DNA from: Candidatus Phytoplasma ziziphi | GTDB taxonomy: Bacteria > Bacillota_I > Bacilli_A > Acholeplasmatales > Acholeplasmataceae | Reading direction: 5' to 3' | DNA length: 64,000 bases | Assembly (NCBI RefSeq): GCF_003640545.1 | Contig: NZ_CP025121.1 | Coordinates: 62,001-126,000 of the forward strand | Shown here: in pieces, positions 26,584 through 36,019 of the stretch | How positions within the stretch are numbered: position 1 is the first letter of the stretch | How the letters are laid out: each line of letters opens with the position of its first letter | The notes under the pieces: model-generated | Database searches by the model: none | Told to the model about the DNA's origin: nothing | The model's input: the letters and a program-made list of their open reading frames with translations, nothing else | Translations under genes and position numbers: made by a program

Positions 26584-26862
26584 ATGAAAATGTTTGATAA
26601 ATTAAAAAAAATTCAAGAAAACATAGATAAAGAACAAAAAAAATTAGAATTAAGAGAATTTACTTCAAAAGTAGGCGATATCGTTATCATTATGCAAGGA
26701 ACAAAACAAGTAATTGATGTTTCTATCAATAATTCAGATTTAATTAATAATTTAGATTTAATTCAAGAAAGTATTTTATTATCTTTCAATGATGTTTTAA
26801 AGCAAGTAGAAAAAGCTTCTCAAGATTTACTTATAAAAGCTGCGAAAGATTATGATTTTTAA
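26584..26862 (+). CDS. ybaB: YbaB/EbfC family nucleoid protein
   Basis: A 92-residue DNA-binding protein of the YbaB family. ATG 26584 is chosen because AGGA (26573-26576) precedes it by 7 bases; an in-frame ATG at 26566 lies inside dnaX. Family features: N-terminal helix KKIQENIDKEQKKLE, then VGDIVIIMQGTKQVIDVSI and a C-terminal helix KQVEKASQDLLIKAAKDY. It is cotranscribed with dnaX. Confidence 0.88.
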   Translation: MKMFDKLKKIQENIDKEQKKLELREFTSKVGDIVIIMQGTKQVIDVSINNSDLINNLDLIQESILLSFNDVLKQVEKASQDLLIKAAKDYDF

Positions 26863-26910
26863 TTTTTATAAAATAAATAAAAAAATAATTTTTAAAAGAG
26901 GTTATTAATT

Positions 26911-27435
26911 TTGGCAAAAAATAATAAAAAAATTGATTCATCAAGTCCTATGATTGATATTTCTTATCAAATTTTATCTCAAAACAAAGAACCCATGCAT
27001 ATCCAACAAATAATAGAAGAAGTTTTCAAAATTAAAAAACTAGATATAAATAATAAAGACATTTGCGTTCAATTATATTTAGACATTGTTTCTAGTGGTT
27101 GTTTTGTTTTTTGTGGAGATGATCTATGGAATATTAAAGCGAATAATTTGCATTTTTGGGATAAAGATGTTTTTGTCAACCCAAATGAACAAAAAATAGA
27201 AATTCCAAAAAATTTAGAAAAAGAAATTTTAGATTTTAATGAATTTGATTTAAAACCAAAATCAAATGAAGAAAATAACGAAAACGAAGAAGAAAAATTA
27301 AACGATATACCTTTAGATAGTTTAGATATAAATGACGAAAAAGAAGAAGTAGAAATTGATGATATCGAAAAAAATAAAAACAACGAAGAAGAAGATGAAT
27401 ATATAAATGATTATGAAGAATATTTTTATAAATAA
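26911..27435 (+). CDS. rpoE: RNA polymerase delta subunit (RpoE)
   Basis: A 174-residue delta factor, which increases RNA polymerase recycling and specificity in Gram-positive relatives. The N-terminal 85 residues form the HARE-HTH-like globular domain (MIDISYQIL .. MHIQQIIEEVFKI .. GDDLWNIKA). From about 110 the sequence is almost entirely Glu/Asp/Asn, the typical disordered acidic tail. The start is TTG with AAAGAGG 9 bases upstream. Confidence 0.88.
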   Translation: MAKNNKKIDSSSPMIDISYQILSQNKEPMHIQQIIEEVFKIKKLDINNKDICVQLYLDIVSSGCFVFCGDDLWNIKANNLHFWDKDVFVNPNEQKIEIPKNLEKEILDFNEFDLKPKSNEENNENEEEKLNDIPLDSLDINDEKEEVEIDDIEKNKNNEEEDEYINDYEEYFYK

Positions 27436-27518
27436 TAATTTAAAATTATTAAATTTTTTATTTACTTAATTAAACAAATTATATTTAAATTAAAAAATTT
27501 AATAATGGAGAATTTATT

Positions 27519-28229
27519 ATGTTTTTAGGTTTTTATAATTACGCTGTTTATTTAACTTATTTAAACGCATCATTTAGTTTATTAGGAATGTTTTGCCTTG
27601 TTTATCAAAAATTTGATCCTGAATCTATAAAATTAGCTTCTATTTGTATATTATTATCTGGTATTTGTGATATGTTCGATGGAAAAATAAGTAATTTACA
27701 AAAAAAACGTTCTATACGAGAAAAAAAATATGGCATTCAAATAGATTCTTTAGCAGATGTTATTAGTTTTGGTATTTTACCTATTTTTATAGGATATGGA
27801 TTATTCTATAATATAAAAAAAATAAATCATAATTTCTTATACTTATTTATCTTTATAAGTATTTGTTATATTTTAACTGTTTTAACTAGATTAGCTTATT
27901 TCAATGTTCTTGCTGAAGAAAATTCTGACGATAAAAAACCAAAAACAAATTTAAATTTTTTTGTAGGTGTCCCAGTCACTTTATCTTCTGTTATTTTTCC
28001 TTGTTTAATTTTATTTCAAAATATAATATTGACAAAAACAAATTATGACACAAATAAAATTTCGAAAATATTTTTCGCAACATATTTATTTATTATGTGC
28101 CTATTGTCTTTTTTATTTATTTTTGCAAAAATTAAATTTCCGAAAATTAAAAATATTATTTTTTTAATATTTACATGTTTATTATTTTTTGTAATAATAT
28201 TAAATTTAATCATATTTAAAAAAACATAA
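27519..28229 (+). CDS. pssA: CDP-diacylglycerol-serine O-phosphatidyltransferase
   Basis: A 236-residue membrane CDP-alcohol phosphatidyltransferase making phosphatidylserine. The signature DGxxAR(x)nGxxxDxxxD is partly present: CDMFDGKISN then KYGIQIDSLADVISFG. The AR pair is SN here, and the spacer to G is longer than usual. About six membrane segments follow. Next to psd, which makes phosphatidylethanolamine from the product, so the pathway is complete in this operon. Start after GGAG. Confidence 0.88.
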   Translation: MFLGFYNYAVYLTYLNASFSLLGMFCLVYQKFDPESIKLASICILLSGICDMFDGKISNLQKKRSIREKKYGIQIDSLADVISFGILPIFIGYGLFYNIKKINHNFLYLFIFISICYILTVLTRLAYFNVLAEENSDDKKPKTNLNFFVGVPVTLSSVIFPCLILFQNIILTKTNYDTNKISKIFFATYLFIMCLLSFLFIFAKIKFPKIKNIIFLIFTCLLFFVIILNLIIFKKT

Positions 28230-28265
28230 GAAAGAGGGATTAGTTTCTTTATAAAAAACATAATT

Positions 28266-29090
28266 ATGAAACCACATTTTTTATATTATAATTTGCATAA
28301 AAGTTTTTGGAAAAGAATATTTTTAAGAATTTGTGTTTCTAAAATGATTACTTATTTAACAGGTTTTTATGTAAAATCTTTTGTTTCAAAAATACATATT
28401 AAAAAAGCAGTTACAAGAAATAACATAGATTTAAATTTATTTCGAAAAACAACATTTTCTTCTTATAATGATTTTTTTACACGTCAATATAAAAATATAA
28501 CTTTTTGTAAAGAAACTTCTTTTTTTATAAGCCCTGGCGAAGGAAAAATAACTATTCTTCCAATTAATAAAGATAGTATTTATTCTATTAAACAAGTTAA
28601 TTATCATTTAAGCGATCTTTTAAAAAATAACACTTTGCCTTCTTTATTTATGGATGGTCATTTCATAATTTTAAGATTAAGACCTATCGATTATCATCGT
28701 TATATTTTCATTGATGAAGGTATTCAAAAAAAAGAAAATTTTAAAAAAATTAAAGGTAAATTTCATACTGTACATCCTATTGCTTTTAAATATTTTAATG
28801 TTTTTTGCGAAAATACCAGAGAATATAATATTTTAGAAACGAAAAATTTTGGCACAATAATTCAAATTGAAATCGGAGCTTTATTAGTGGGGAGAATTCA
28901 TAATCATCCTATTACTAATTTTAATAAGGGGCAAGAAAAGGGTTTTTTTTCTTTTGGTGGTTCCACTATTGTTTTATTAGTCCAAAAAAACAAAGTAATT
29001 TTCGATCCAATTATTATGGAAAATAGTCGTAACAAAATAGAAACAAAAATAAATTTAGGAGAAAAAATAGGTTTTAAAATAAATATTTAA
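28266..29090 (+). CDS. psd: Phosphatidylserine decarboxylase
   Basis: A 274-residue pyruvoyl-dependent decarboxylase producing phosphatidylethanolamine. The self-cleavage site GGST is visible near residue 236 in FFSFGGSTIVLLV; other conserved parts are SPGEGKIT, FRLRPIDYHRYIF-like ILRLRPIDYHRY and GALLVGRIHNH. The proenzyme is normally cut before the Ser into beta and alpha chains. It has a weak ribosome-binding site (GAGGG is about 25 bases away), so translation may depend on the upstream pssA. Confidence 0.95.
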   Translation: MKPHFLYYNLHKSFWKRIFLRICVSKMITYLTGFYVKSFVSKIHIKKAVTRNNIDLNLFRKTTFSSYNDFFTRQYKNITFCKETSFFISPGEGKITILPINKDSIYSIKQVNYHLSDLLKNNTLPSLFMDGHFIILRLRPIDYHRYIFIDEGIQKKENFKKIKGKFHTVHPIAFKYFNVFCENTREYNILETKNFGTIIQIEIGALLVGRIHNHPITNFNKGQEKGFFSFGGSTIVLLVQKNKVIFDPIIMENSRNKIETKINLGEKIGFKINI

Positions 29091-29142
29091 TTAATACTTT
29101 TTTAAATTTTTATTTTAAAATTTTTCAAGAAAGAAATTAAAA

Positions 29143-30771
29143 ATGGATAACAAAAAAAAAGAACAAAAATTTATTTTTATTACTGGAGGAGTAGTTTCTG
29201 GCTTAGGAAAAGGTATTATTGGTGCTGCTGTAGGTCAAATTTTAAAAAAACGCGGATTAAAAATTTTTATGAAAAAAATCGATCCTTATATCAATATTGA
29301 TTCTGGTACTATGAATCCTATTCAACACGGAGAAGTTTTTGTAACTAATGATGGGGCTGAAACAGATTTAGATTTGGGCCATTATGAAAGATTTTTAGAT
29401 GAAGATTTATCAAGAGAATCTAATGTGACTACAGGACAAGTTTATCAACATGTAATCAATAAAGAAAGACAAGGAGAATATTTAGGACAAACTATCCAAG
29501 TTATTCCTCATATTACTAATGAAATCAAAAAAAGAATTTTAGAAATAAAAAACACTACTAATGATTATGATATTATTATTGTCGAAATCGGCGGTACAGT
29601 AGGTGATATCGAATCCTTGCCTTTTTTAGAGTCTATTAGACAAATTCGTTATGACATAGGGTTTCATAATACTCTTTATATTCATAACACTTTAATTCCT
29701 TATTTAAAAACCTCTAAAGAAACAAAAACTAAACCTACTCAACACAGTATTAAAGAATTAAGATCTTTAGGCATTCAACCTCAAATTTTAATTTTGAGAA
29801 GTGAACAAACTATTTCCGAAGAAATAAAGAAAAAAATTTCTATTTTATGTGATGTAAGAGAAAATGCTATTTTCGAGAATATTGACGTAGATATTTTATA
29901 TAAAATTATTATTAATTTAAATAAACAAAAAATAGATGATTTTATTTTAGATCATTTTCAAATAACAAACTTAAAACAATCAGATATATCTTCATGGACA
30001 AATTTAATTCATAAAATTGAAAATTTAAAAAATAAAATTACTATCGGTTTAGTAGGTAAGTATATTTCAGTACATGACTCTTATTTATCTATAATAGAGG
30101 CTTTAAAACACGCCTCTTACTATAATAATACTCAGATCGAAATTAAATGGATTGATGCAGAAAATGTCAATGATAAAAATATAGTTTCTTTATTAAGTGA
30201 TTGCCATGGTATTTTAATTCCAGGAGGTTTTGGATCAAGAGCTTGCCAAGGGAAAATACAAGCTATTCAGTACGCTCGTATAAATAATATTCCTATTTTT
30301 GGTATTTGTTTAGGAATGCAATTAATGGTTATTGAATATGCTAGAAATGTTTTCAAATTAGAAAAAGCTAATTCTACAGAAATCGATATTAACACTTCGC
30401 TTCCTGTGATAACTCAAAAAATAAAAGGCCCTTTATTAGGAGGAACTTTAAGATTAGGTTCATACCCTTGTTGTTTAAAGAAAAATACTAAAAGTTATGA
30501 AATTTTTCAAAAAGAAATCATTCATGAAAGACATAGACATCGTTATGAGATGAATATGAAGTATATTTCGCTTTTTGAGAAAGATGATAATTTTATTATT
30601 TCAGGAATGAATAATGAAGAAAAATTACCTGAAATTATAGAATTAAAAAAACATATTTGGTTTATAGGAGTTCAATTTCATTCTGAATTTTTATCAAGAC
30701 CTTTTAAACCGCATCCTTTATTTAAAGATTTTATAAGAGCATCTTTACAATTTTATTCAAATATAAAATAA
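29143..30771 (+). CDS. pyrG: CTP synthase
   Basis: A 542-residue CTP synthase, aminating UTP with glutamine. N-terminal synthase domain: [61 protein letters not shown]-terminal glutamine amidotransferase from about 300: PGGFGSR, GICLGMQ (Cys nucleophile) and GVQFHSEF (His-Glu). Full length and typical. It lies in the known phytoplasma order psd-pyrG-imp. Confidence 0.97.
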   Translation: MDNKKKEQKFIFITGGVVSGLGKGIIGAAVGQILKKRGLKIFMKKIDPYINIDSGTMNPIQHGEVFVTNDGAETDLDLGHYERFLDEDLSRESNVTTGQVYQHVINKERQGEYLGQTIQVIPHITNEIKKRILEIKNTTNDYDIIIVEIGGTVGDIESLPFLESIRQIRYDIGFHNTLYIHNTLIPYLKTSKETKTKPTQHSIKELRSLGIQPQILILRSEQTISEEIKKKISILCDVRENAIFENIDVDILYKIIINLNKQKIDDFILDHFQITNLKQSDISSWTNLIHKIENLKNKITIGLVGKYISVHDSYLSIIEALKHASYYNNTQIEIKWIDAENVNDKNIVSLLSDCHGILIPGGFGSRACQGKIQAIQYARINNIPIFGICLGMQLMVIEYARNVFKLEKANSTEIDINTSLPVITQKIKGPLLGGTLRLGSYPCCLKKNTKSYEIFQKEIIHERHRHRYEMNMKYISLFEKDDNFIISGMNNEEKLPEIIELKKHIWFIGVQFHSEFLSRPFKPHPLFKDFIRASLQFYSNIK

Positions 30772-30810
30772 AAAAAACATTCAAAATATTTAATTTTGAA
30801 TGTTTTTTTT
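30771..30810. terminator. Bidirectional terminator between pyrG and imp
   Basis: A perfect 17-bp stem (30771-30787 with 30793-30809), a 5-base loop and T runs for both strands. It separates convergent pyrG and imp. Confidence 0.85.
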
Positions 30811-30834
30811 ATTTTTAAATAACATTAATTAATA

Positions 30835-31275
30835 TTATTTGTTAATAACTGCAATTGCTGCTTTTAAGTAAGTATCTAAGGCTGTAACTGCTGTTTGTAA
30901 TTTAGTTGTGTCCTCTGGTGTAATAGCTGTTGTTTTTGCTTTTAACGCTGCAAGTTGATTTTTAACTTCATTTATTTGGTCAAAACCAATTTTTTTAGTA
31001 CCTTCATTTGCATCGTCTAGTTTTTTATTAACTTTGTTTACTTTATCTGTTATAAATTTTTCTAATACGTCATGTTTTTCAGCCGCTGTTTTAGTGCCAT
31101 TTAAGTCGTTTGTTAAATCTTTTACATTTGTCTCAGTAATTTTTGGACCGAATGGCCAAACTTCTTTATACCAACAAAGTAATAAAATAGATAATAATAA
31201 AACAATTGAACCAGTAACTGAACCAACAACTATTTTGCCTTTTTTAGTTTTTAAAAAACTTTCTTTTTGTTGCAT
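30835..31275 (-). CDS. imp: Immunodominant membrane protein Imp
   Basis: A 146-residue surface protein. The start MQQKESFLK at 31275 is preferred to an in-frame ATG 18 bases upstream because GAGAGGAAAG lies between them. Topology: short basic cytoplasmic N-terminus (1-15), one membrane segment (about 17-36, GSVTGSIVLLLSILLLCW), then a hydrophilic Lys/Asp/Thr/Ala-rich outside domain predicted helical. This matches the phytoplasma Imp type, and the locus is its known context (pyrG on one side, dnaD on the other). Imp is a major surface antigen, binds host actin in some phytoplasmas and is under positive selection (established knowledge). Codon use is richer in Ala/Thr than neighbours. Confidence 0.88.
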   Translation of the reverse strand: MQQKESFLKTKKGKIVVGSVTGSIVLLLSILLLCWYKEVWPFGPKITETNVKDLTNDLNGTKTAAEKHDVLEKFITDKVNKVNKKLDDANEGTKKIGFDQINEVKNQLAALKAKTTAITPEDTTKLQTAVTALDTYLKAAIAVINK

Positions 31276-31404
31276 TTTCTTCTTTCCTCTCATTAAAATT
31301 ATGATTTATACAGTATCCAAAATGTAGATACACTTTTATTAAATCTGTTCTTAGATTCAATACAAATATTATAACATATTTTATTATATTTATTATAATT
31401 TAAA
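31276..31404 (-). promoter_or_regulatory. imp promoter region
   Basis: A minus-strand TATAAT (plus positions 31368-31373) preceded by TG lies about 93 bases before the imp start. A short ATCTGTTCTTAGAT inverted repeat lies between. Imp is strongly expressed in phytoplasmas, so a promoter here is expected. Confidence 0.45.
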
Positions 31405-32019
31405 TTATTTAATTTTATTAAAAATTTTATAAAGAATTTGATCTGCTTTATCGTTATTTTCTATTTTTAAATTATTTTCATTACTTAAAATTCTCTCTAT
31501 ATAATAAATTGATTTTTTTTGATTTGCGCAAGCTATATTTATAGATCTTTTTATATCTTTGTCAGAATATTTTTTTTCTAAATACCAATTTTTAATAATT
31601 TCTAGCTCATATGCAGCTAAATTTTCGCCTTTTAATTTTTCTATTTGTTCTATAGTTTCGGTTATATATTTATTTTGTTTTTTAATTTGAACATTTTTAT
31701 CTTTTTCTAAATAAAGTTGTTCTAATTTAGAAAAAGTATTATCTAAATTAAAAACTTCTATTAATTTATCATTTTTTGTCTCTTGTGATAAGCAAAAAAA
31801 ATCTTTTTGAATTAATTCTTCTAAAATATTTTCTACTTCATTTTTAGACAAATTAATTTTTTTGGCTAAAAATACAGAAGAAAAATGTTTATGTTCATAA
31901 CAATCAAATAAACAAATTAAAACCATCGTTTCTTGAAATGTTAAATTCATTTTATGATATTCACGAATTAAAATTTTTTCAATATTTAAATAACCTTCTT
32001 CATAAAGCATTTTAAACAT
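31405..32019 (-). CDS. dnaD: DnaD-family replication initiation protein
   Basis: A 204-residue protein. Residues 1-90 look like the DnaD N-terminal winged helix (LTFQETMVLICLFDCY, LAKKINLSKNEVENILEELIQKDF). Residues about 125-200 are the DDBH2 region with LAAYELEIIKNWYLEKKYSDKDI and the ANQKKSIYYIERIL stretch matching the DnaD YxxxIL motif. It acts with DnaB and DnaI in loading the replicative helicase. The start overlaps the end of rnc by 8 bases. Confidence 0.88.
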   Translation of the reverse strand: MFKMLYEEGYLNIEKILIREYHKMNLTFQETMVLICLFDCYEHKHFSSVFLAKKINLSKNEVENILEELIQKDFFCLSQETKNDKLIEVFNLDNTFSKLEQLYLEKDKNVQIKKQNKYITETIEQIEKLKGENLAAYELEIIKNWYLEKKYSDKDIKRSINIACANQKKSIYYIERILSNENNLKIENNDKADQILYKIFNKIK

Positions 32020-32698
32020 TCGGTATATTCCTTTCTTTTTCTATTTTCAGTAAAGCTTCTTGGGCCGCTTTTTGTTCAGAAGCTTTTTTAGTTTTTCCTA
32101 AACCTCGTCCTAAAAATTTATTTTCCAAATATACTTCCGTTATAAATTCTTTTTCATGGGCTAAACCTTTTTCAGAAATAATTTTATAATGAATATTTTG
32201 TTTATTAGTTTGAATTAATTCTTGTAATTTAGTTTTAAAATCTATAATATTGATAATTTTTTTTAAATAAGGTAAGATAATATATTGAAAAGTTTTTTCT
32301 GCTTGATCGTATCCTAAATCTAAATAAATAGCTCCAAATAAAGCTTCGAAAGCGTCTGCTATAATAGAATAATTATTATCATATCTTTTCTTTTCGCCTT
32401 TACCTAACAAAATATAATTCTTTAATTCTATTTCTTTAGCGTAAATTAATAAAGAATCGATACAAACAGCTTGCGCTCTTTTTTTGGTCATAATACCTTC
32501 ATTATCTTTATTTTTTTTATATAAATAACTGGCCATTAAAAAATTAATAACAGCGTCTCCTAAAAATTCTAATCTTTCGTTATTATTTTTTCTAAAATGA
32601 TGTTCATTAGCGTAAGAACTATGTGTTAAAGCGTTTATATATATCTTAATATTTTTAGGTTTAATATTTAATCTTCTAAATAATTTTTTTAAATGCAT
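32012..32698 (-). CDS. rnc: Ribonuclease III
   Basis: A 228-residue double-strand RNA endonuclease. RNase III signature NERLEFLGDAVINF near residue 41 and DAFEALFGAIYLD near 113 give the acidic active site. A C-terminal dsRNA-binding domain from about 155 ends with KKASEQKAAQEALLKI. It processes rRNA and other transcripts. Operon with plsX upstream (12-base gap) and dnaD downstream (overlap). Confidence 0.96.
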   Translation of the reverse strand: MHLKKLFRRLNIKPKNIKIYINALTHSSYANEHHFRKNNNERLEFLGDAVINFLMASYLYKKNKDNEGIMTKKRAQAVCIDSLLIYAKEIELKNYILLGKGEKKRYDNNYSIIADAFEALFGAIYLDLGYDQAEKTFQYIILPYLKKIINIIDFKTKLQELIQTNKQNIHYKIISEKGLAHEKEFITEVYLENKFLGRGLGKTKKASEQKAAQEALLKIEKERNIPNV

Positions 32699-32710
32699 AA
32701 TTACTCTTTT

Positions 32711-33730
32711 TTATATTAATTTTTTTGTAATTTTAGTTAAAAAATTTTTTTCAATTAAAATTTTAGCTTGCAAAATTGCTTTGCAAAAAGCATAATCATT
32801 AGAATCGCCATGCGCTTTAATTACAATTTTATTTAAACCTAACAAGATCGCTCCACCTATTTCTTTAGAATCTATTTTTTGTTTTATGTTTTTTAATTTT
32901 TTAGAAAATAACATTTTACTCATAATTTTTTTGAACCAATTTTCAGTCATAACTTCTTTAATAGATTGAAATAAATTTTTAAAAGCTCCTTCATAACTTT
33001 TTAAAATCATATTAGATGTAAAAGCATCGCTTAATAAAACATCTGCTTCAGTATTAAAAACATTTTTAGATTCTTCATTTCCTTTAAAAATTATTTGATC
33101 ATCTTTTTCTAATAAATCATAAAGCTTTCTTTCGAAATCTCTTCCTTTATTTTTTTCAATCCCTATATTTAATAATTTTACTATAGGTTGATCAATTTCT
33201 AAAAATTCTTTAGCTACTAATGAAGCATAAACAGCAAATTTTGCTAAATTTTCTGGTTCAATTTCGATATTCGCTCCTGCATCTATTAAAATTTTTGTTT
33301 TATTATCGAAAGTTTTAAAAAAAGGGGCTAAAGCTATTCTGGAAACTGCCTTCATAGTTCTGATTATTAAAAAACTTGATAAAACTAAAGCCTGAGTAGG
33401 CCCTGCTGAAACAACTCCATCTACTTCGTTTTCTTTAGCTGCTTTTAAAGCTAAAAACATAGAATGGTTAGGACAATCTCTAAATTCTTCTCTTATATTT
33501 TTTATATCCATTTGAAGAAAAAAAGGAGTATGAATAACATTTATCCGATCTTTTACCGTTTTATAAACTGAAGAGGGAATTTTATTTTCTATTATGCAAT
33601 TTATTTTTTCTTGATCGCCATACAAACAAATATATAAATTTGTTTCTTGAGATAAAGCCATTACAATTCCTTGAACCACTGTCTCAGGAGCTAAATCTCC
33701 GCCCATAGCATCTATTGCTAATTTAATCAT
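32711..33730 (-). CDS. plsX: Phosphate acyltransferase PlsX
   Basis: A 339-residue PlsX, making acyl-phosphate for glycerolipid synthesis. Family N-terminus KLAIDAMGGDLAPETVVQG, then ASRIALAPFF-like AVSRIALAPFF, LIDAGANIE and NIGIEKNKG. The operon plsX-rnc is conserved in Firmicutes. In an organism lacking fatty acid synthesis the acyl groups must come from the host. Confidence 0.96.
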   Translation of the reverse strand: MIKLAIDAMGGDLAPETVVQGIVMALSQETNLYICLYGDQEKINCIIENKIPSSVYKTVKDRINVIHTPFFLQMDIKNIREEFRDCPNHSMFLALKAAKENEVDGVVSAGPTQALVLSSFLIIRTMKAVSRIALAPFFKTFDNKTKILIDAGANIEIEPENLAKFAVYASLVAKEFLEIDQPIVKLLNIGIEKNKGRDFERKLYDLLEKDDQIIFKGNEESKNVFNTEADVLLSDAFTSNMILKSYEGAFKNLFQSIKEVMTENWFKKIMSKMLFSKKLKNIKQKIDSKEIGGAILLGLNKIVIKAHGDSNDYAFCKAILQAKILIEKNFLTKITKKLI

Positions 33731-33754
33731 GTTTATTAATATACCTTTTATTAT

Positions 33755-35635
33755 TTAATTTGATAAATATTCAAAATCTTTTTTAATTTGATTTAAAATC
33801 ATATAATCTTTTGTTATATTTAAAAATTGAAATTTAAAAAAACCGCTTTGTTCTTTTCCTAAAAAATCTCCTGGGCCTCTCGTACAAAGATCAAAATCAC
33901 TTAATTTAGCGACATTATTTTCTTTTTCTAATATTTTTAAACGTTCGTTATCTTTGGTAGAAACTAAAAAACAATAATTTTGTTTATTATTTCTCCCAAC
34001 TCTTCCTCTTAATTGATGTAACTGACTTAGACCAAAATATTCCGCTCCTAAAATGATAATAGTTGTAACGTTTTCGATATCAATTCCTACTTCAATAATA
34101 GAAGTAGATAACAAAATACCTTGTTTATTTTTAATAAAATTTTGAATATTTTCTTCTTGTTGTTCTGTTGTTTGTTTGCTATGCAAAATATAAAGATGCT
34201 CTATTTTTTGTTTCTCTAAAAAAACAGTCATATTTTCAATATTAAAATTTTTTTTATTATCTTTTATAGCGGGAACTGTAATATAACTTTGCTCATTACG
34301 CAACTGATTTTGTTTTAACAAAGGTATAATCATTTCAAAAGAACATTTTTTAGTAATAATATTATGTTTATTATGAGGTTTTTCAATTAATAAAGAAATA
34401 TTTAATAAACCAGAATAAATAAGGGCTAAAGTCTTAGGAATAGGCGTTGCTGTAAGATATAAAATATCTGATGTTAAACCTTGAGCAATAGTTTTATTTT
34501 TGAGATCTGTTCCAAATTTATGAGTTTCATCGATCACAATCAAACCTAATTGAAAAAAATCTATATTAGCTAATAAATGGGTCCCAAAAATCATTTTATA
34601 TTTATTTTGTTTAATTTGTTCTTGGTCAAATTTCTTAGTTTTACTTTTAGAAGTTATAATAATAGATTCTATTTCAGGAAACAGTTTTTTAAAATTTAAA
34701 TAATGTTGTTTGGCTAAAATTTCTGTAGGAGCCATCATTAACACTTGTTTATTTAAATTAATTATTCCTAAAGCGGCTATAAAAACTGTAATTGTTTTTC
34801 CAGAACCAACATCCCCTTGAATTAATCTTTGAGTAGGATAATCTTTTTTAAAATCAGAATAAATTTCATTAACTATTTTTTTTTGATTCAAAGTTAATTG
34901 AAAAGGAATTGTCTTAATCATTTGCTTTACATAACTTATATTACACTTAATAGGAGTTTTATAAGGTAATTGTTCTTTTTTTCGAAACCATTTTTTAATT
35001 ATAATAAAAGCTTCTTCGTATTTAAATCTTTGAATCGCTTTATACAACATTTGTTTATTGTCAGGAAGATGAAGATTTCGGAAAGCCTCTTTCCTATTGA
35101 TTAAATTATATTTTGTTACAATTCTTATATCTAAATTTTCTTTAATTTGCAATTTAGAAGATTGAAAAATTTTTTGTATTAATTTTTGCAAAGACTCATC
35201 AGAAATATCTTTTAAATTATAAATAGGTTTCACTTTGTTTTCTATATTAGCTTCTAAAGTAGCAAAAGAAGCTATAATTGTATTATATCTATTATAATAA
35301 GTACCTTTAATAAATATTTTTTTATTATATTCTAAAATTTTAAAAAAAAAATTATTAAAAATAATTACTTTGAATTCTGTATTTTGACTTGTTAATATAT
35401 GAAACATTTTAGCATTTTTTTTAAAAAAATTTCTTACAAAGACAGGTCCTTTTATTATAATTCCGTATAAATTAACTTTTGTTTTATCTGTTATTTTATT
35501 TAATTCAGTTAAAGCAAAATCTTGATATTTTTTAGGCTTTTTGAAAATAAGTTCTTTTACATTTTTGATATTATTCTTTAATAATTGAGAATATAAATCA
35601 GAATTTTCAAAAATTTGTTCTAAATCAGATGTCAT
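33755..35635 (-). CDS. recG: ATP-dependent DNA helicase RecG
   Basis: A 626-residue branched-DNA helicase for fork regression and repair. Helicase motifs: GDVGSGKT (near 276), MAPTEILAKQHY, DETHKFG, TATPIPKTL, LLSTSIIEVGIDI and QLRGRVGR. The C-terminal TRG-like region follows (RGPGDFLGKEQSG). It is somewhat shorter than the usual 670-690, mainly at the N-terminal wedge. The start is close to a GAGGTGAA site. Confidence 0.95.
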   Translation of the reverse strand: MTSDLEQIFENSDLYSQLLKNNIKNVKELIFKKPKKYQDFALTELNKITDKTKVNLYGIIIKGPVFVRNFFKKNAKMFHILTSQNTEFKVIIFNNFFFKILEYNKKIFIKGTYYNRYNTIIASFATLEANIENKVKPIYNLKDISDESLQKLIQKIFQSSKLQIKENLDIRIVTKYNLINRKEAFRNLHLPDNKQMLYKAIQRFKYEEAFIIIKKWFRKKEQLPYKTPIKCNISYVKQMIKTIPFQLTLNQKKIVNEIYSDFKKDYPTQRLIQGDVGSGKTITVFIAALGIINLNKQVLMMAPTEILAKQHYLNFKKLFPEIESIIITSKSKTKKFDQEQIKQNKYKMIFGTHLLANIDFFQLGLIVIDETHKFGTDLKNKTIAQGLTSDILYLTATPIPKTLALIYSGLLNISLLIEKPHNKHNIITKKCSFEMIIPLLKQNQLRNEQSYITVPAIKDNKKNFNIENMTVFLEKQKIEHLYILHSKQTTEQQEENIQNFIKNKQGILLSTSIIEVGIDIENVTTIIILGAEYFGLSQLHQLRGRVGRNNKQNYCFLVSTKDNERLKILEKENNVAKLSDFDLCTRGPGDFLGKEQSGFFKFQFLNITKDYMILNQIKKDFEYLSN

Positions 35636-36019
35636 TTATTCACCTCGGTTCATTAATTATATTTTTGAATTTTAAAATAAATTATGGCATTTAATTATAG
35701 AAATTATATTATTAAAAAAGTAATATTAATTTTATTAAAAAATTTGACAAATGTTACAAAAATTAATATTACTTTTTTAAATAAAAAAATTATTTCTTTT
35801 TTGAAATATTATGTTTCTTAATAAATTATAACATATTTACGATTTTTCTTTTTCTCCTTTTTATGAAATTGTTATTATTTTTTTACAGAAATCCTTACAA
35901 AAAATAAAAAAAACTTATAAAACCTAGTTTTAAAAGACAGGTTTTATAAGTGCGAATTAATTTAAATTTCTTTTTGCGACAATATTAAGTTTTAAATTAC
36001 CAAAATCTCTTTTATAAAA
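35636..36019. other. Intergenic between recG and the AAA+ gene
   Basis: Contains a 20-bp inverted repeat with 25-base spacer (35714-35733 with 35759-35778), possibly in the recG promoter region, and the terminator at 35913. No gene. Confidence 0.55.
35905..35951 (-). terminator. Terminator of the large AAA+ gene
   Basis: A perfect 13-bp stem (35913-35925 with 35939-35951). On the minus strand it is followed by a T run. It lies about 70 bases after the AAA+ stop. Confidence 0.75.
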
